64,000 nucleotides of DNA from Gammaproteobacteria bacterium (GTDB taxonomy: Bacteria > Pseudomonadota > Gammaproteobacteria > Enterobacterales > Alteromonadaceae): contig JAAEZG010000006.1 in NCBI GenBank assembly GCA_018222985.1, positions 124,001 through 188,000 on the forward strand, given 5' to 3'. Below are positions 54,700 through 63,338 of this stretch, piece after piece; within the stretch, counting starts at the first letter, position 1, and every line of letters begins with the position of its first letter. The notes beneath the pieces were generated by a model. It did not search any database. It was not told where the DNA came from and saw only the letters and a program-made list of their open reading frames with translations. The translations under genes and the position numbers were made by a program.

Positions 54700-54728
54700 T
54701 TGGAATTTTTATTAATCAAGCATAAAAT
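54700..54728 (+). promoter_or_regulatory. Candidate promoter of the GntR-prp operon
   Basis: TTGGAA (54700-54705) and TAAAAT (54723-54728) are 17 bases apart, 30 bases before the GntR start codon, in a clearly AT-rich region and between two matching operator sequences. Confidence 0.5.
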
Positions 54729-54757
54729 GCTCGTGTTATTAATTATCTCAGGTCATC

Positions 54758-54769
54758 ATGTCGACAATT
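54758..54769. promoter_or_regulatory. Second operator-like site over the GntR start codon
   Basis: ATGTCGACAATT repeats the upstream palindrome in 11 of 14 positions on the opposite strand and includes the ATG itself. With the first copy 86 bases away, it could support looping or block initiation. Confidence 0.4.
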
Positions 54770-55468
54770 ATGGTTGAAACCTTTCAAAGCCCTCTTGGTC
54801 GTTTGCCGGTCACGTCATCTGATCGATTATTGCTCGAAATGCAGCGCGCTATTGTCGAAGGTGAACTACCTGCCGGCAGTAAAATTAGCGAACCTGAGCT
54901 AGCACGTAAATTCAGCGTTAGTCGAGCACCATTGCGTGAAGCCATGGCGCGTTTAGAGCGTTGCCACTTGATTGAGCGTATACCAAATGCCGGCGCACGA
55001 GTAGTAAAATTGTCGATAGAAGGCCTACAAGCATTATATCAAATTCGTGAGGAGCTTGAAGGGCTTGCTTGCCGTTTAGCTGCCGAAAATATGGACGAGC
55101 ATGAAATTGAACAATTACGTGCGTTGCTTGACCAACACTTACAGTCACAACGGGTTCGCGAAGGCGAAAGCTATTATCAAGAAGCCGGCGACCTCGATTT
55201 TCACTATCGTATTATTCTGGGCAGCAAAAACCCGTATTTGATTAACATGCTGTGCGACGAGCTGTATTTTTTAGTGCGCATGTATCGTGTTCAACTGGGC
55301 ATGAACGGCCCGCGCGTGTCACGCGCGTTCGACGAACACAAAGCCATTATTAATGCCATCGCCAGTCGCGATGGGGAATTGGCGGATCTATTGATGCGCC
55401 GTCACATTGCCGCCTCGCGCGGCAACATCGAATTAAAACTGCAACAAGTAGGAAAGCAACATGACTAA
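54758..55468 (+). CDS. GntR-family regulator (FCD subfamily) of the methylcitrate operon
   Basis: A 236-residue regulator with an N-terminal winged helix (about 20-90, [20 protein letters not shown]) and an FCD ligand domain (about 95-225). The FCD domain has the likely metal-binding set: Asp and His in GDLDFHYR, His in FDEHKAI and His in RRHIAASRG. It overlaps prpB by eight bases and occupies the place of the regulator in prp clusters of Shewanella and Pseudomonas. The effector is probably 2-methylcitrate or a related acid (inference). The start at 54758 follows AGGT. Confidence 0.92.
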   Translation: MSTIMVETFQSPLGRLPVTSSDRLLLEMQRAIVEGELPAGSKISEPELARKFSVSRAPLREAMARLERCHLIERIPNAGARVVKLSIEGLQALYQIREELEGLACRLAAENMDEHEIEQLRALLDQHLQSQRVREGESYYQEAGDLDFHYRIILGSKNPYLINMLCDELYFLVRMYRVQLGMNGPRVSRAFDEHKAIINAIASRDGELADLLMRRHIAASRGNIELKLQQVGKQHD

Positions 55469-56339
55469 AGTTCACAGTGCTGGCGCTAAATTTCGCCAAG
55501 CCATAGCGAATAACAAGCCACTACAAATTGTCGGCACCATTAACGCATACACAGCTATGATGGCTGAGCGTGTAGGTCACCAAGCACTATATTTGTCAGG
55601 TGCAGGTGTTGCGAACGCATCATTTGGCTTGCCAGACTTAGGCATGACCTCATTGAACGACGTGTGCGAAGATATTCGCCGTATTACTGGCGCCACCGAC
55701 GTGCCATTGTTAGTTGATGCCGACACCGGTTGGGGTGGGGCGTTTAACATTGCCCGTACGGTTAAAGAAATGACGCGCGCTGGCGCGGCAGGCTTCCACA
55801 TTGAAGACCAAGTGGCGCAAAAACGTTGTGGCCACCGCCCAAACAAAGAAATCGTTTCGCAAGCAGAAATGGTTGATCGCGTAAAAGCCGCAGTAGATGC
55901 ACGTATTGATGATCAGTTTTATATTATGGCGCGCACCGATGCGTTCCAGCAAGAAGGCTTAGAAGCCGCGATTGAACGCGCCCAAGCCTGCGTTGAAGCC
56001 GGTGCTGATGCCATTTTTGCCGAAGCCGTACACACGTTAGAACACTATCAAGCCTTTACTAGCGCCCTAAACGTGCCAGTTCTTGCTAACATTACTGAGT
56101 TTGGCGCCACGCCATTGTTCAGCAAAGACGAATTAGCCGAAGTTGGCATTGAATTAGTGCTGTATCCGTTAAGTGCTTTCCGTGCCATGAACAAAGCGGC
56201 ATTAAATGTGTATGAGAGCATTTTAACCAAGGGTCACCAAAAAGATGTGGTCGATAGCATGCAAACGCGCGCGGAGTTGTATGATTTCTTAAATTATCAC
56301 GCGTTCGAAGACAAACTCGATTCACTGTTTAAAAAATAA
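55461..56339 (+). CDS. prpB: 2-methylisocitrate lyase
   Basis: A 292-residue TIM-barrel lyase of the isocitrate-lyase superfamily that splits 2-methylisocitrate to pyruvate and succinate, the last step of the methylcitrate cycle. Mg-binding residues are in [12 protein letters not shown], the catalytic cysteine loop is [10 protein letters not shown], and [17 protein letters not shown] is conserved. Its start lies inside the end of the GntR gene. A repeat-rich gap of 172 bases separates it from prpC. Confidence 0.96.
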   Translation: MTKVHSAGAKFRQAIANNKPLQIVGTINAYTAMMAERVGHQALYLSGAGVANASFGLPDLGMTSLNDVCEDIRRITGATDVPLLVDADTGWGGAFNIARTVKEMTRAGAAGFHIEDQVAQKRCGHRPNKEIVSQAEMVDRVKAAVDARIDDQFYIMARTDAFQQEGLEAAIERAQACVEAGADAIFAEAVHTLEHYQAFTSALNVPVLANITEFGATPLFSKDELAEVGIELVLYPLSAFRAMNKAALNVYESILTKGHQKDVVDSMQTRAELYDFLNYHAFEDKLDSLFKK

Positions 56340-56340
56340 A

Positions 56341-56428
56341 AGCAAAGGCGCTATTAGATATTAGATATCGGATATTAGCGTGAGAGCAAAGGCGCTATTA
56401 GATAATAGATATCGGATATTAGCGTGAT
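56341..56428. repeat. Two tandem copies of a 44-bp palindromic element
   Basis: Units 56341-56384 and 56385-56428 are 42/44 identical. Each starts AGCAAAGGCGCTATTAG and contains an imperfect inverted repeat (CGCTA ... TAGCG) around an ATATTAGATATCGGATAT core. The array lies between prpB and prpC, directly after the prpB stop. Confidence 0.85.
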
Positions 56429-56446
56429 AGTCGAGCAGGGTTTTCT

Positions 56447-56480
56447 GATATCAGATATCAGATATCAGATAGCTAATATC
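56447..56480. repeat. GATATCA tandem repeats before prpC
   Basis: Three full GATATCA heptamers (56447-56467) plus a partial one are followed by GCTAATATCGCC (56472-56483), the near reverse complement of the GGCG and ATATTAGC parts of the 44-bp units. The whole 140-base region could fold into a long cruciform or RNA hairpin. Confidence 0.75.
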
Positions 56481-56511
56481 GCCCTAAGGTTTTAATAATA
56501 AGGAGTTAAAG

Positions 56512-57636
56512 ATGGCTGAGAAGAAATTGACAGGCGCCGGTTTGCGCGGCCAAGTAGCGGGCGAAACCGCCCTATGTACCGTTGGCCAAAGCGGCTCAGG
56601 CTTAACCTATTACGGTTATGACATTAAAGAATTAGCCGACAAAGTCACTTTTGAAGAAGTGGCGTATTTGTTGTCACGTGGTGAGTTACCAAACAAAGAC
56701 CAGTTGGCTGAGTACAAAGCGCGTTTGAAAAAGCAACGTGGTTTGCCACAGGCGCTAAAAGATGTGTTGGAGCGTATTCCAGCAGACGCTCACCCAATGG
56801 ACGTGATGCGTACCGGTTGTTCGTTTTTGGGCAACATTGAGCCGGAAGAAGACTTCAGCCAGGCTGACGACAAAATTGAGCGTATGTTAGCGACTTTCCC
56901 GAGTATTTTGCTGTATTGGTACCGTTTTAGCCATGAAGGCAAGCGCATTGAAACCCAAACGGACGACGACTCAATTGGTGCGCACTTCTTGCACTTGTTG
57001 CACGACAAAGCGCCGTCGAAGTTGCACACTGACGTGATGAACACCTCGTTGATTTTGTATGCAGAGCACGAATTTAATGCATCAACCTTTACAGCCCGTG
57101 TGTGTGCATCAACCTTGTCAGACATTTTCTCGTGCGTTACCGGCGCGATTGGTTCACTGCGTGGGCCATTGCATGGCGGCGCGAACGAAGCGGCGATGGA
57201 ATTGATTGAAAACATGAAAGACGCCGATGACGCCGAGCAAACCTTAATGGGCATGCTGGAGCGCAAAGAGAAAATTATGGGCTTTGGTCACGCCATTTAT
57301 CGTGAATTTGACCCGCGTAATGACATCATCAAAGAGTGGTCAGAAAAGCTTTCACAAGAGTTTGGTGATACCCGTTTATACGATGTGTCAGTGCGTTGTG
57401 AAGAGGTCATGTGGCGTGAGAAGAAATTGTTCCCGAACGCTGACTTTTTCCACGCTTCGGCCTACCACTACATGGGCATTCCAACCAAGTTGTTTACGCC
57501 TATTTTCGTGATGTCGCGGGTAACTGGCTGGACTGCACACGTGAAAGAACAGCGTGCTAATAACCGTATTATTCGCCCAAGTGCGGACTATACTGGCCCA
57601 GGCCCACGCCCTGTACCTGCTTTAGAAGACCGCTAA
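56512..57636 (+). CDS. prpC: 2-methylcitrate synthase
   Basis: A 374-residue citrate-synthase-fold enzyme that condenses propionyl-CoA with oxaloacetate. Active-site residues appear in GPLHGGANEAAME (His), GFGHAIYREFDPR (His and Arg) and the C-terminal substrate Asp region YTGPGPRPVPALEDR. Length fits PrpC (about 375-389). AAGGAG precedes the ATG by 7 bases. A terminator-like hairpin follows it before acnD. Confidence 0.96.
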   Translation: MAEKKLTGAGLRGQVAGETALCTVGQSGSGLTYYGYDIKELADKVTFEEVAYLLSRGELPNKDQLAEYKARLKKQRGLPQALKDVLERIPADAHPMDVMRTGCSFLGNIEPEEDFSQADDKIERMLATFPSILLYWYRFSHEGKRIETQTDDDSIGAHFLHLLHDKAPSKLHTDVMNTSLILYAEHEFNASTFTARVCASTLSDIFSCVTGAIGSLRGPLHGGANEAAMELIENMKDADDAEQTLMGMLERKEKIMGFGHAIYREFDPRNDIIKEWSEKLSQEFGDTRLYDVSVRCEEVMWREKKLFPNADFFHASAYHYMGIPTKLFTPIFVMSRVTGWTAHVKEQRANNRIIRPSADYTGPGPRPVPALEDR

Positions 57637-57645
57637 GCAGAGAAT

Positions 57646-57671
57646 AAAGGGGCACTTCGGTGCCTCTTTTT
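57646..57671 (+). terminator. UUCG-capped hairpin with T-run between prpC and acnD
   Basis: AAAGGGGCAC (57646-57655) pairs with GTGCCTCTTT (57660-57669), 10 bp with one G-T pair, around a stable TTCG tetraloop and ending in five T residues. As the next genes belong to the same pathway, it probably acts as a partial terminator that sets prpBC above acnD-prpF. Confidence 0.75.
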
Positions 57672-57714
57672 GGCTGTTCTGTAGTAACCACTCATTCACT
57701 AAAGAGGCATAGCC

Positions 57715-60309
57715 ATGAATACTGAATTTCGTAAACCGCTCCCGGGCACCACGCTGCAATATTATGACACGCGTGCCGCGGTAGAAGCGATTAAGCCAGG
57801 CGCTTATGACGGCCTGCCATACACCTCAAAAATTTTAGCTGAGCAGTTGGTGCGTCGCTGCAACCCAGAAGACCTAACCGCAAGCTTAGTGCAATTGATT
57901 GATCGTAAACGTGATCTCGACTTTCCATGGTATCCAGCGCGCGTGGTGTGCCACGATATTTTGGGCCAAACCGCACTGGTTGACTTGGCCGGTTTGCGTG
58001 ACGCCATTGCTGCTAAAGGCGGTGACCCTGCGAAAGTAAACCCGGTGGTGCCAACCCAGCTGATTGTTGACCACTCATTGGCGGTTGAGCACGCTGGTTT
58101 TGACAAAGACGCGTTTGAGAAAAACCGTCAAATTGAAGACCGCCGTAACGACGATCGTTTTCACTTTATTAATTGGACCAAAACCGCGTTCAAAAACGTT
58201 GACGTTATTCCGCCGGGTAACGGCATTATGCACCAGATCAACCTGGAGAAAATGTCACCGGTGGTGCAAGTACGTGACAACGTGGCGTTTCCTGATACCT
58301 GTGTAGGTACCGATAGCCATACTCCGATGGTTGACGCCCTTGGTGTTATTTCTGTAGGCGTAGGCGGCTTAGAAGCGGAGAGCGTTATGCTTGGTCGCGC
58401 TTCATACATGCGCTTGCCAGATATTATTGGTGTTGAGTTAACGGGTAAGCTGAAACCAGGCATTACCGGCACTGACTTGGTGCTTGCCATTACCCACTTC
58501 TTGCGCAAAGAGCGCGTGGTTGGCGCCTACCTTGAGTTCTATGGTGAGGGCGCTGATGCGTTGTCAGTGGGCGACCGTGCCACCATTTCAAACATGACCC
58601 CAGAATACGGTGCCACCGCTGCCATGTTCTACATTGATCAGCAAACCATTGATTACTTGAAACTTACCGGCCGCGACGACAAGCAAGTGGAGCTGGTTGA
58701 GCATTATGCCAAGCACACGGGCTTGTGGGCTGACAGCATGAAAGGCGCTGAATACGAGCGTGTGTTGACCTTTGATTTGTCAAAAGTTGAACGTAACTTA
58801 GCAGGGCCCTCGAACCCGCACGCGTTATTGCCAGCAGCCGAGCTAAGCTCGCGTGGCATTGCCAAGCATATTGAACAACCGGAAGGCGGCTTAATGCCTG
58901 ACGGCGCAGTGATTATTGCGGCCATTACCAGCTGTACCAACACCAGCAACCCACGCAACATGATTGCGGCAGGCTTGATTGCGCGTAACGCGAACAAATT
59001 AGGCCTAACTCGCAAGCCGTGGGTGAAAACCTCGTTAGCGCCGGGTTCAAAAACCGTCAAAATGTACTTAGAAGACGCGAACCTGTTACCTGAGCTAGAA
59101 AACTTAGGCTTCGGTGTCGTTGGCTTTGCCTGTACTACCTGTAACGGTATGAGCGGCGCGCTTGACCCGAAAATTCAGCAAGAAATTATTGAGCGCGATT
59201 TGTTCTCAACGGCAGTGCTTTCGGGCAACCGTAACTTTGACGGCCGTATTCACCCGTATGCCAAGCAAGCATTCTTGGCGTCACCGCCGTTAGTTGTGGC
59301 CTATGCCATTGCCGGTACTATTCGTTTTGACATCGAAAAAGACGTACTGGGCTTAGACCAAGACGGCAACCCAGTGACTTTGAAAGACATTTGGCCAAGT
59401 GACGAAGAAATAGATGCTATTGTGAAGCAGGCGGTGAAACCAGAGCAGTTCCGCACTGTGTATGACCCGATGTTTAGCTTGAACGTTGAGTACGGCGAAA
59501 AAATTAATCCTCTATATGACTGGCGTCCGCAAAGTACTTATATTCGCCGTCCGCCATATTGGGAAGGCTCGTTTGCCTCGGCGAATAGTCTTAAAGGCCT
59601 GCGCCCGTTGGCGGTGTTGGGTGACAACATCACCACCGACCATTTATCACCTTCTAACGCCATTCTGCCAGACAGCGCTGCGGGTGAATATTTGGCCAAA
59701 ATGGGCTTGCCCGAAGAAGACTTCAACAGTTACGCCACCCATCGTGGTGACCATTTAACGGCGCAACGTGCCACTTTTGCTAACCCAAAACTATTTAACG
59801 AAATGGTGAAAAACGACGTGGGCGAGGTTATTCAAGGCTCATTAGCTCGGGTTGAGCCAGAAGGCAAAACCATGCGCATGTGGGAAGCCATTGAAACCTA
59901 TATGGAGCGTAAGCAGCCGTTGATTATTGTGGCTGGTGCTGACTATGGTCAGGGCTCGTCGCGTGACTGGGCGGCTAAGGGTGTGCGTTTGGCGGGTGTT
60001 GAATGTATTGTGGCCGAAGGCTTTGAGCGCATTCACCGTACCAACTTAATTGGTATGGGCGTACTGCCGCTAGAATTTGAAGCCGGTACTACACGTAAAA
60101 CCTTGAACATTGACGGTACCGAAACCTTTGATGTGGAAGGTGACGTGCAGCCAGGCGCCGAGATGACGTTAGTGATTCATCGCGCCAACGGTGACACCGT
60201 CAAAGTGCCAACCAAGTGTCGCTTAGATACCGCTGAAGAAGTGTCGATTTACTCGGCTGGTGGTGTGCTGCAGCGCTTTGCACAAGACTTTTTAGCGGGT
60301 GAGGTGTAA
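57715..60309 (+). CDS. acnD: Fe/S-dependent 2-methylcitrate dehydratase AcnD
   Basis: An 864-residue aconitase-family enzyme that dehydrates 2-methylcitrate to 2-methyl-trans-aconitate. It works with PrpF and replaces PrpD. The 4Fe-4S cysteines lie in ITSCTNTSNPRN and ACTTCNGMSG. The mobile C-terminal swivel domain contains ADYGQGSSRDWAAKG and the ERIHRTNLIGMGVLP signature. The order with prpC and prpF is diagnostic for AcnD rather than housekeeping aconitase. Its stop overlaps the prpF start (TAATG). Confidence 0.95.
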   Translation: MNTEFRKPLPGTTLQYYDTRAAVEAIKPGAYDGLPYTSKILAEQLVRRCNPEDLTASLVQLIDRKRDLDFPWYPARVVCHDILGQTALVDLAGLRDAIAAKGGDPAKVNPVVPTQLIVDHSLAVEHAGFDKDAFEKNRQIEDRRNDDRFHFINWTKTAFKNVDVIPPGNGIMHQINLEKMSPVVQVRDNVAFPDTCVGTDSHTPMVDALGVISVGVGGLEAESVMLGRASYMRLPDIIGVELTGKLKPGITGTDLVLAITHFLRKERVVGAYLEFYGEGADALSVGDRATISNMTPEYGATAAMFYIDQQTIDYLKLTGRDDKQVELVEHYAKHTGLWADSMKGAEYERVLTFDLSKVERNLAGPSNPHALLPAAELSSRGIAKHIEQPEGGLMPDGAVIIAAITSCTNTSNPRNMIAAGLIARNANKLGLTRKPWVKTSLAPGSKTVKMYLEDANLLPELENLGFGVVGFACTTCNGMSGALDPKIQQEIIERDLFSTAVLSGNRNFDGRIHPYAKQAFLASPPLVVAYAIAGTIRFDIEKDVLGLDQDGNPVTLKDIWPSDEEIDAIVKQAVKPEQFRTVYDPMFSLNVEYGEKINPLYDWRPQSTYIRRPPYWEGSFASANSLKGLRPLAVLGDNITTDHLSPSNAILPDSAAGEYLAKMGLPEEDFNSYATHRGDHLTAQRATFANPKLFNEMVKNDVGEVIQGSLARVEPEGKTMRMWEAIETYMERKQPLIIVAGADYGQGSSRDWAAKGVRLAGVECIVAEGFERIHRTNLIGMGVLPLEFEAGTTRKTLNIDGTETFDVEGDVQPGAEMTLVIHRANGDTVKVPTKCRLDTAEEVSIYSAGGVLQRFAQDFLAGEV

Positions 60310-61499
60310 TGGCGATGGCTTTCCCTCCACAACTAAAAATTGCCGCCACGTATATGCGTGGCGGCACCTCGAAAGGGGTGTTTTTCAAATTGGATGACTT
60401 ACCCGCTGCGGCACAAACACCAGGCCCAGCGCGCGATAAATTATTGTTACGCGTTATTGGCAGTCCAGACCCATACGCGAAGCACACCGATGGCATGGGT
60501 GGCGCGACCTCAAGCACCAGTAAAACGGTGATTTTGTCGCGCAGCTCACGGCCAGAGCATGATGTCGATTATCTGTTTGGTCAGGTTTCAATTGATAAGC
60601 CATTTATTGATTGGAGCGGCAACTGCGGCAACTTAACGGCGGCGGTTGGCTCGTTTGCCATTAGCAATGGCTTGGTTGACTCATCGCGTATACCCGATAA
60701 CGGTACCTGCGTGGTGCGCATTTGGCAGGCCAATATTCAAAAAACCATTGTGGCTCATGTGCCTATCACTAACGGTGAAGTGCAAGAAACCGGTGACTTT
60801 GAACTTGACGGCGTGACCTTCCCAGCCGCCGAAGTGCAAGTGGAATTTATGGACCCAGCTGCTGATGACGATGGCGAGGGTGGTTCCATGTTCCCCACCG
60901 GCAACGTGGTCGACGAATTTGAAGTGCCAGGTTTAGGCAAGCTGCAGGCGACCTTTATCAACGCAGGCATTCCAACTATTTTCGTCAACGCTGCGGACAT
61001 TGGCTACACCGGCACGGAATTGCAGGGCGCGATTAACGAAAACGCCGATGCCTTGCTGATGTTTGAAAACTTGCGTGCGCATGGTGCTGTGAAAATGGGC
61101 TTAATTAGCTCGGTTGACGAAGCTGCAGCGCGCCAACATACGCCCAAAATTGCCTTTGTTGCTCCGCCAGCTGACTATGTGTCGTCTAGTGGCAAAGCCA
61201 TTAGCGCCGGTGACATTGACGTGTTAGTGCGTGCCATGTCGATGGGCAAACTGCACCACGCCATGATGGGCACAGCCGCTGTCGCCATTGCCACGGCTGC
61301 CGCAGTGCCTGGCACTTTGGTGAACCTAGCCGCCGGTGGTGGCGACCGCAATCAGGTGGTGTTTGGTCACCCATCAGGTACCTTACGTGTGGGCGCCGAA
61401 GCCAAACAAGTGAACGGTGAGTGGACAGTCACCAAAGCCATTATGAGCCGCAGCGCGCGAGTTCTCATGGAAGGCTGGGTGCGCGTACCACAAGACTAA
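60309..61499 (+). CDS. prpF: 2-methylaconitate cis-trans isomerase PrpF
   Basis: A 396-residue diaminopimelate-epimerase-fold protein that isomerises 2-methyl-trans-aconitate to the cis form, making AcnD's product usable. Recognisable parts are AATYMRGGTSKGVFFK at the N-terminus, SPDPYAKHTDGMGGATSST, WSGNCGNLTAAVG and FGHPSGTLRVGA. It overlaps acnD by one base and is the last gene of the methylcitrate cluster. rluF follows after 12 bases, so read-through into it is possible. Confidence 0.96.
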   Translation: MAMAFPPQLKIAATYMRGGTSKGVFFKLDDLPAAAQTPGPARDKLLLRVIGSPDPYAKHTDGMGGATSSTSKTVILSRSSRPEHDVDYLFGQVSIDKPFIDWSGNCGNLTAAVGSFAISNGLVDSSRIPDNGTCVVRIWQANIQKTIVAHVPITNGEVQETGDFELDGVTFPAAEVQVEFMDPAADDDGEGGSMFPTGNVVDEFEVPGLGKLQATFINAGIPTIFVNAADIGYTGTELQGAINENADALLMFENLRAHGAVKMGLISSVDEAAARQHTPKIAFVAPPADYVSSSGKAISAGDIDVLVRAMSMGKLHHAMMGTAAVAIATAAAVPGTLVNLAAGGGDRNQVVFGHPSGTLRVGAEAKQVNGEWTVTKAIMSRSARVLMEGWVRVPQD

Positions 61500-61511
61500 A
61501 GCAGAGGGTTT

Positions 61512-62453
61512 ATGCAGCAACGAGATGCCGTGCGTCTGAACAAATTTATTAGCGAAAGCGGTATGTGTTCGCGCCGCGAGGCCGATCGCTATATTGAGCA
61601 AGGGCAGGTCACCTTAAATGGGCGTAAAGCTGTAGTCGGCGACAAAGTAGGGCCAACCGACGAAGTGCGGGTAAATGGCCGCTTAGTGGCTGCGCAAAAC
61701 AAAGAAAAATTCGTGTTCATTGCGTTAAATAAACCGGTGGGGGTAGTGAGTACCACCGACTCAGCCGAGCGCAATAACATTCAGAAATTTGTCGGCCACA
61801 AAGAGCGCATTTTCCCCATTGGTCGCTTGGACAAAGACTCTCAGGGGCTGATTTTCTTAACCAGCAACGGCGACTTGGTGAACAAGATTTTGCGTGCCGG
61901 CAACAAACACGAAAAAGAGTACGTGGTGACCGTGCATCGGCCTATAACCCCTGATTTCATCAAAGGTATGGCCAACGGCGTGCCTATTTTGGGCACCATG
62001 ACCAAACGCTGTAAAGTGCAGCAGCTATCGACGTTTGTGTTCCGGCTAACGCTTATTGAGGGCATGAACCGACAAATTCGCCGCATGTGCGAGCATTTTG
62101 GCTACGAAGTACGCAAGTTAGAGCGCACACGTATTATGAATGTGCGCTTAGGTGCGCTGCAGGTGGGCCAATGGCGTAATTTAACCGAGCGCGAACTTGA
62201 AGAGATTATGGGCTCTATTGCTGATTCGACCGGATTAGCGCCAGAGGGGCACAAGAGTAAACGGCCGAAATATAAAAAGCCGGTCGAAAGCTCAGGGCTA
62301 GCAGTCAAACGCTCGCAGAGTGACAAAGGCAACTCGCCATGGGCAAAGCATTCCGAAGGAGCACGTTCACGTTCTGCTAGCAAGCCTTCTCGTGGAAAAT
62401 CACCTAACAAGCCGGCAGCAAAGTCTGACAAGAAGGGCTGGCCATATGAATAA
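61512..62453 (+). CDS. rluF: 23S rRNA pseudouridine(2604) synthase RluF
   Basis: A 313-residue pseudouridine synthase. An N-terminal S4 RNA-binding domain (about 8-55, [20 protein letters not shown]) is followed by the catalytic domain with [15 protein letters not shown] (catalytic Asp) and [18 protein letters not shown]. It resembles RluF (modifying U2604) more than RluB or RluE. The C-terminal 70 residues form a basic, low-complexity tail rich in Lys, Ser and Arg, probably binding rRNA. It overlaps the ychJ-like gene by eight bases. Confidence 0.92.
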   Translation: MQQRDAVRLNKFISESGMCSRREADRYIEQGQVTLNGRKAVVGDKVGPTDEVRVNGRLVAAQNKEKFVFIALNKPVGVVSTTDSAERNNIQKFVGHKERIFPIGRLDKDSQGLIFLTSNGDLVNKILRAGNKHEKEYVVTVHRPITPDFIKGMANGVPILGTMTKRCKVQQLSTFVFRLTLIEGMNRQIRRMCEHFGYEVRKLERTRIMNVRLGALQVGQWRNLTERELEEIMGSIADSTGLAPEGHKSKRPKYKKPVESSGLAVKRSQSDKGNSPWAKHSEGARSRSASKPSRGKSPNKPAAKSDKKGWPYE

Positions 62454-62832
62454 GCCGGTGAGTAAAAAGTGCCCTTGCGGGGGCGGCAAATACGCTAAAT
62501 GTTGCGAGCCGTTTCACACCGGCAACAAGCTACCACGTACACCCGAAGAGCTTATGCGCTCGCGTTATAGCGCTTATGCCCGTGGGCTAGCCGATTACGT
62601 GCGCAGCAGCTGGCACCCAAGTACGTTGCCCGAAGGCTTAACCTTAGATGACAACCCGCAGTGGTTACAGCTACAAATAATTGCCACCGGCACGCACGGC
62701 AACCGTGGCTACGTGCATTTTAAAGCTTACTTTCAGGTTGACGATGATATTGGCGTCATGGAAGAGCAGTCACATTTTGTGCGCGAACAGGGCCGTTGGT
62801 ATTACCTAGAAGGCGAGGTGGTCGATGCATAA
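62446..62832 (+). CDS. ychJ: YchJ-family SEC-C motif protein
   Basis: A 128-residue UPF0225 protein. The N-terminal SEC-C zinc motif is [17 protein letters not shown], followed by the NTF2-like domain typical of YchJ ([17 protein letters not shown] and [16 protein letters not shown]). The molecular role is unknown. I chose ATG 62446 because family similarity starts there; the open frame extends 42 codons into rluF in another reading frame. A 10-bp inverted repeat spans its stop codon. Confidence 0.9.
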   Translation: MNKPVSKKCPCGGGKYAKCCEPFHTGNKLPRTPEELMRSRYSAYARGLADYVRSSWHPSTLPEGLTLDDNPQWLQLQIIATGTHGNRGYVHFKAYFQVDDDIGVMEEQSHFVREQGRWYYLEGEVVDA

Positions 62833-62844
62833 CTCATCGACCAC
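62818..62844. terminator. Inverted repeat across the ychJ stop
   Basis: GTGGTCGATG (62818-62827) and CATCGACCAC (62835-62844) form a perfect 10-bp stem with a 7-base loop between convergent genes. The downstream tract (ATATTTGAGGTGCTTTTT) is only loosely T-rich, so termination in either direction is probable but not certain. Confidence 0.5.
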
Positions 62845-62869
62845 ATATTTGAGGTGCTTTTTGGCGTAG

Positions 62870-63244
62870 TTACTTGACGTACATGGCGCGGCCATCATTC
62901 AAATAGATCAGACCCTTCACGGCACGGTAAATCCACCACACAACGGCCGCAAGCAGTACCAAAAAGCCCACCATGACAAATGACAAAATAAAGCCGATTA
63001 CTGACCACAGTAAACTGAACCAAAACGTACGAATTTGCCAGCGGAAATGCGACTCCAGCATAGTGCCACGCACTTCGCCGAGTTTAACGTAGTTCATGAC
63101 AATACCGACAATGGCGGTAATACCAATAACTAACGACACCAACTGCAAAATATAAATAATTTGCGTGAACTGCTTGTTTTCAGCAAATCGCATAGCGGCG
63201 GCTTGGTCGGCTTGTTCTTGGCCTTGGACAATAGTGTCGGACAT
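62870..63244 (-). CDS. DUF4870-like membrane protein
   Basis: A 124-residue protein with three hydrophobic helices (about 27-48, 70-85, 87-108) and a polar N-terminus rich in Gln and Glu. The order FTQIIYILQLVSLVIGITAI, then HFRWQIRTFWFSLLW, then a short C-terminal GRAMYVK matches small Tic20-like DUF4870 membrane proteins. The function is unknown. Its promoter region at 63245-63338 is AT-rich, and it lies downstream of selO on the same strand. Confidence 0.82.
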   Translation of the reverse strand: MSDTIVQGQEQADQAAAMRFAENKQFTQIIYILQLVSLVIGITAIVGIVMNYVKLGEVRGTMLESHFRWQIRTFWFSLLWSVIGFILSFVMVGFLVLLAAVVWWIYRAVKGLIYLNDGRAMYVK

Positions 63245-63338
63245 GTTCCTTGTTCCTTTTTGTTATGAATAGTTGTTCTGAATAGTTTTGATGTTGCAGT
63301 CTAACTTTTCTACCACAACCTGACAAAAACACAAATGT

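Noticed and set aside
56341-56470. CRISPR-like direct repeats
   Set aside because: Only two adjacent copies without spacers, plus short heptamer repeats; no cas genes anywhere in the window.
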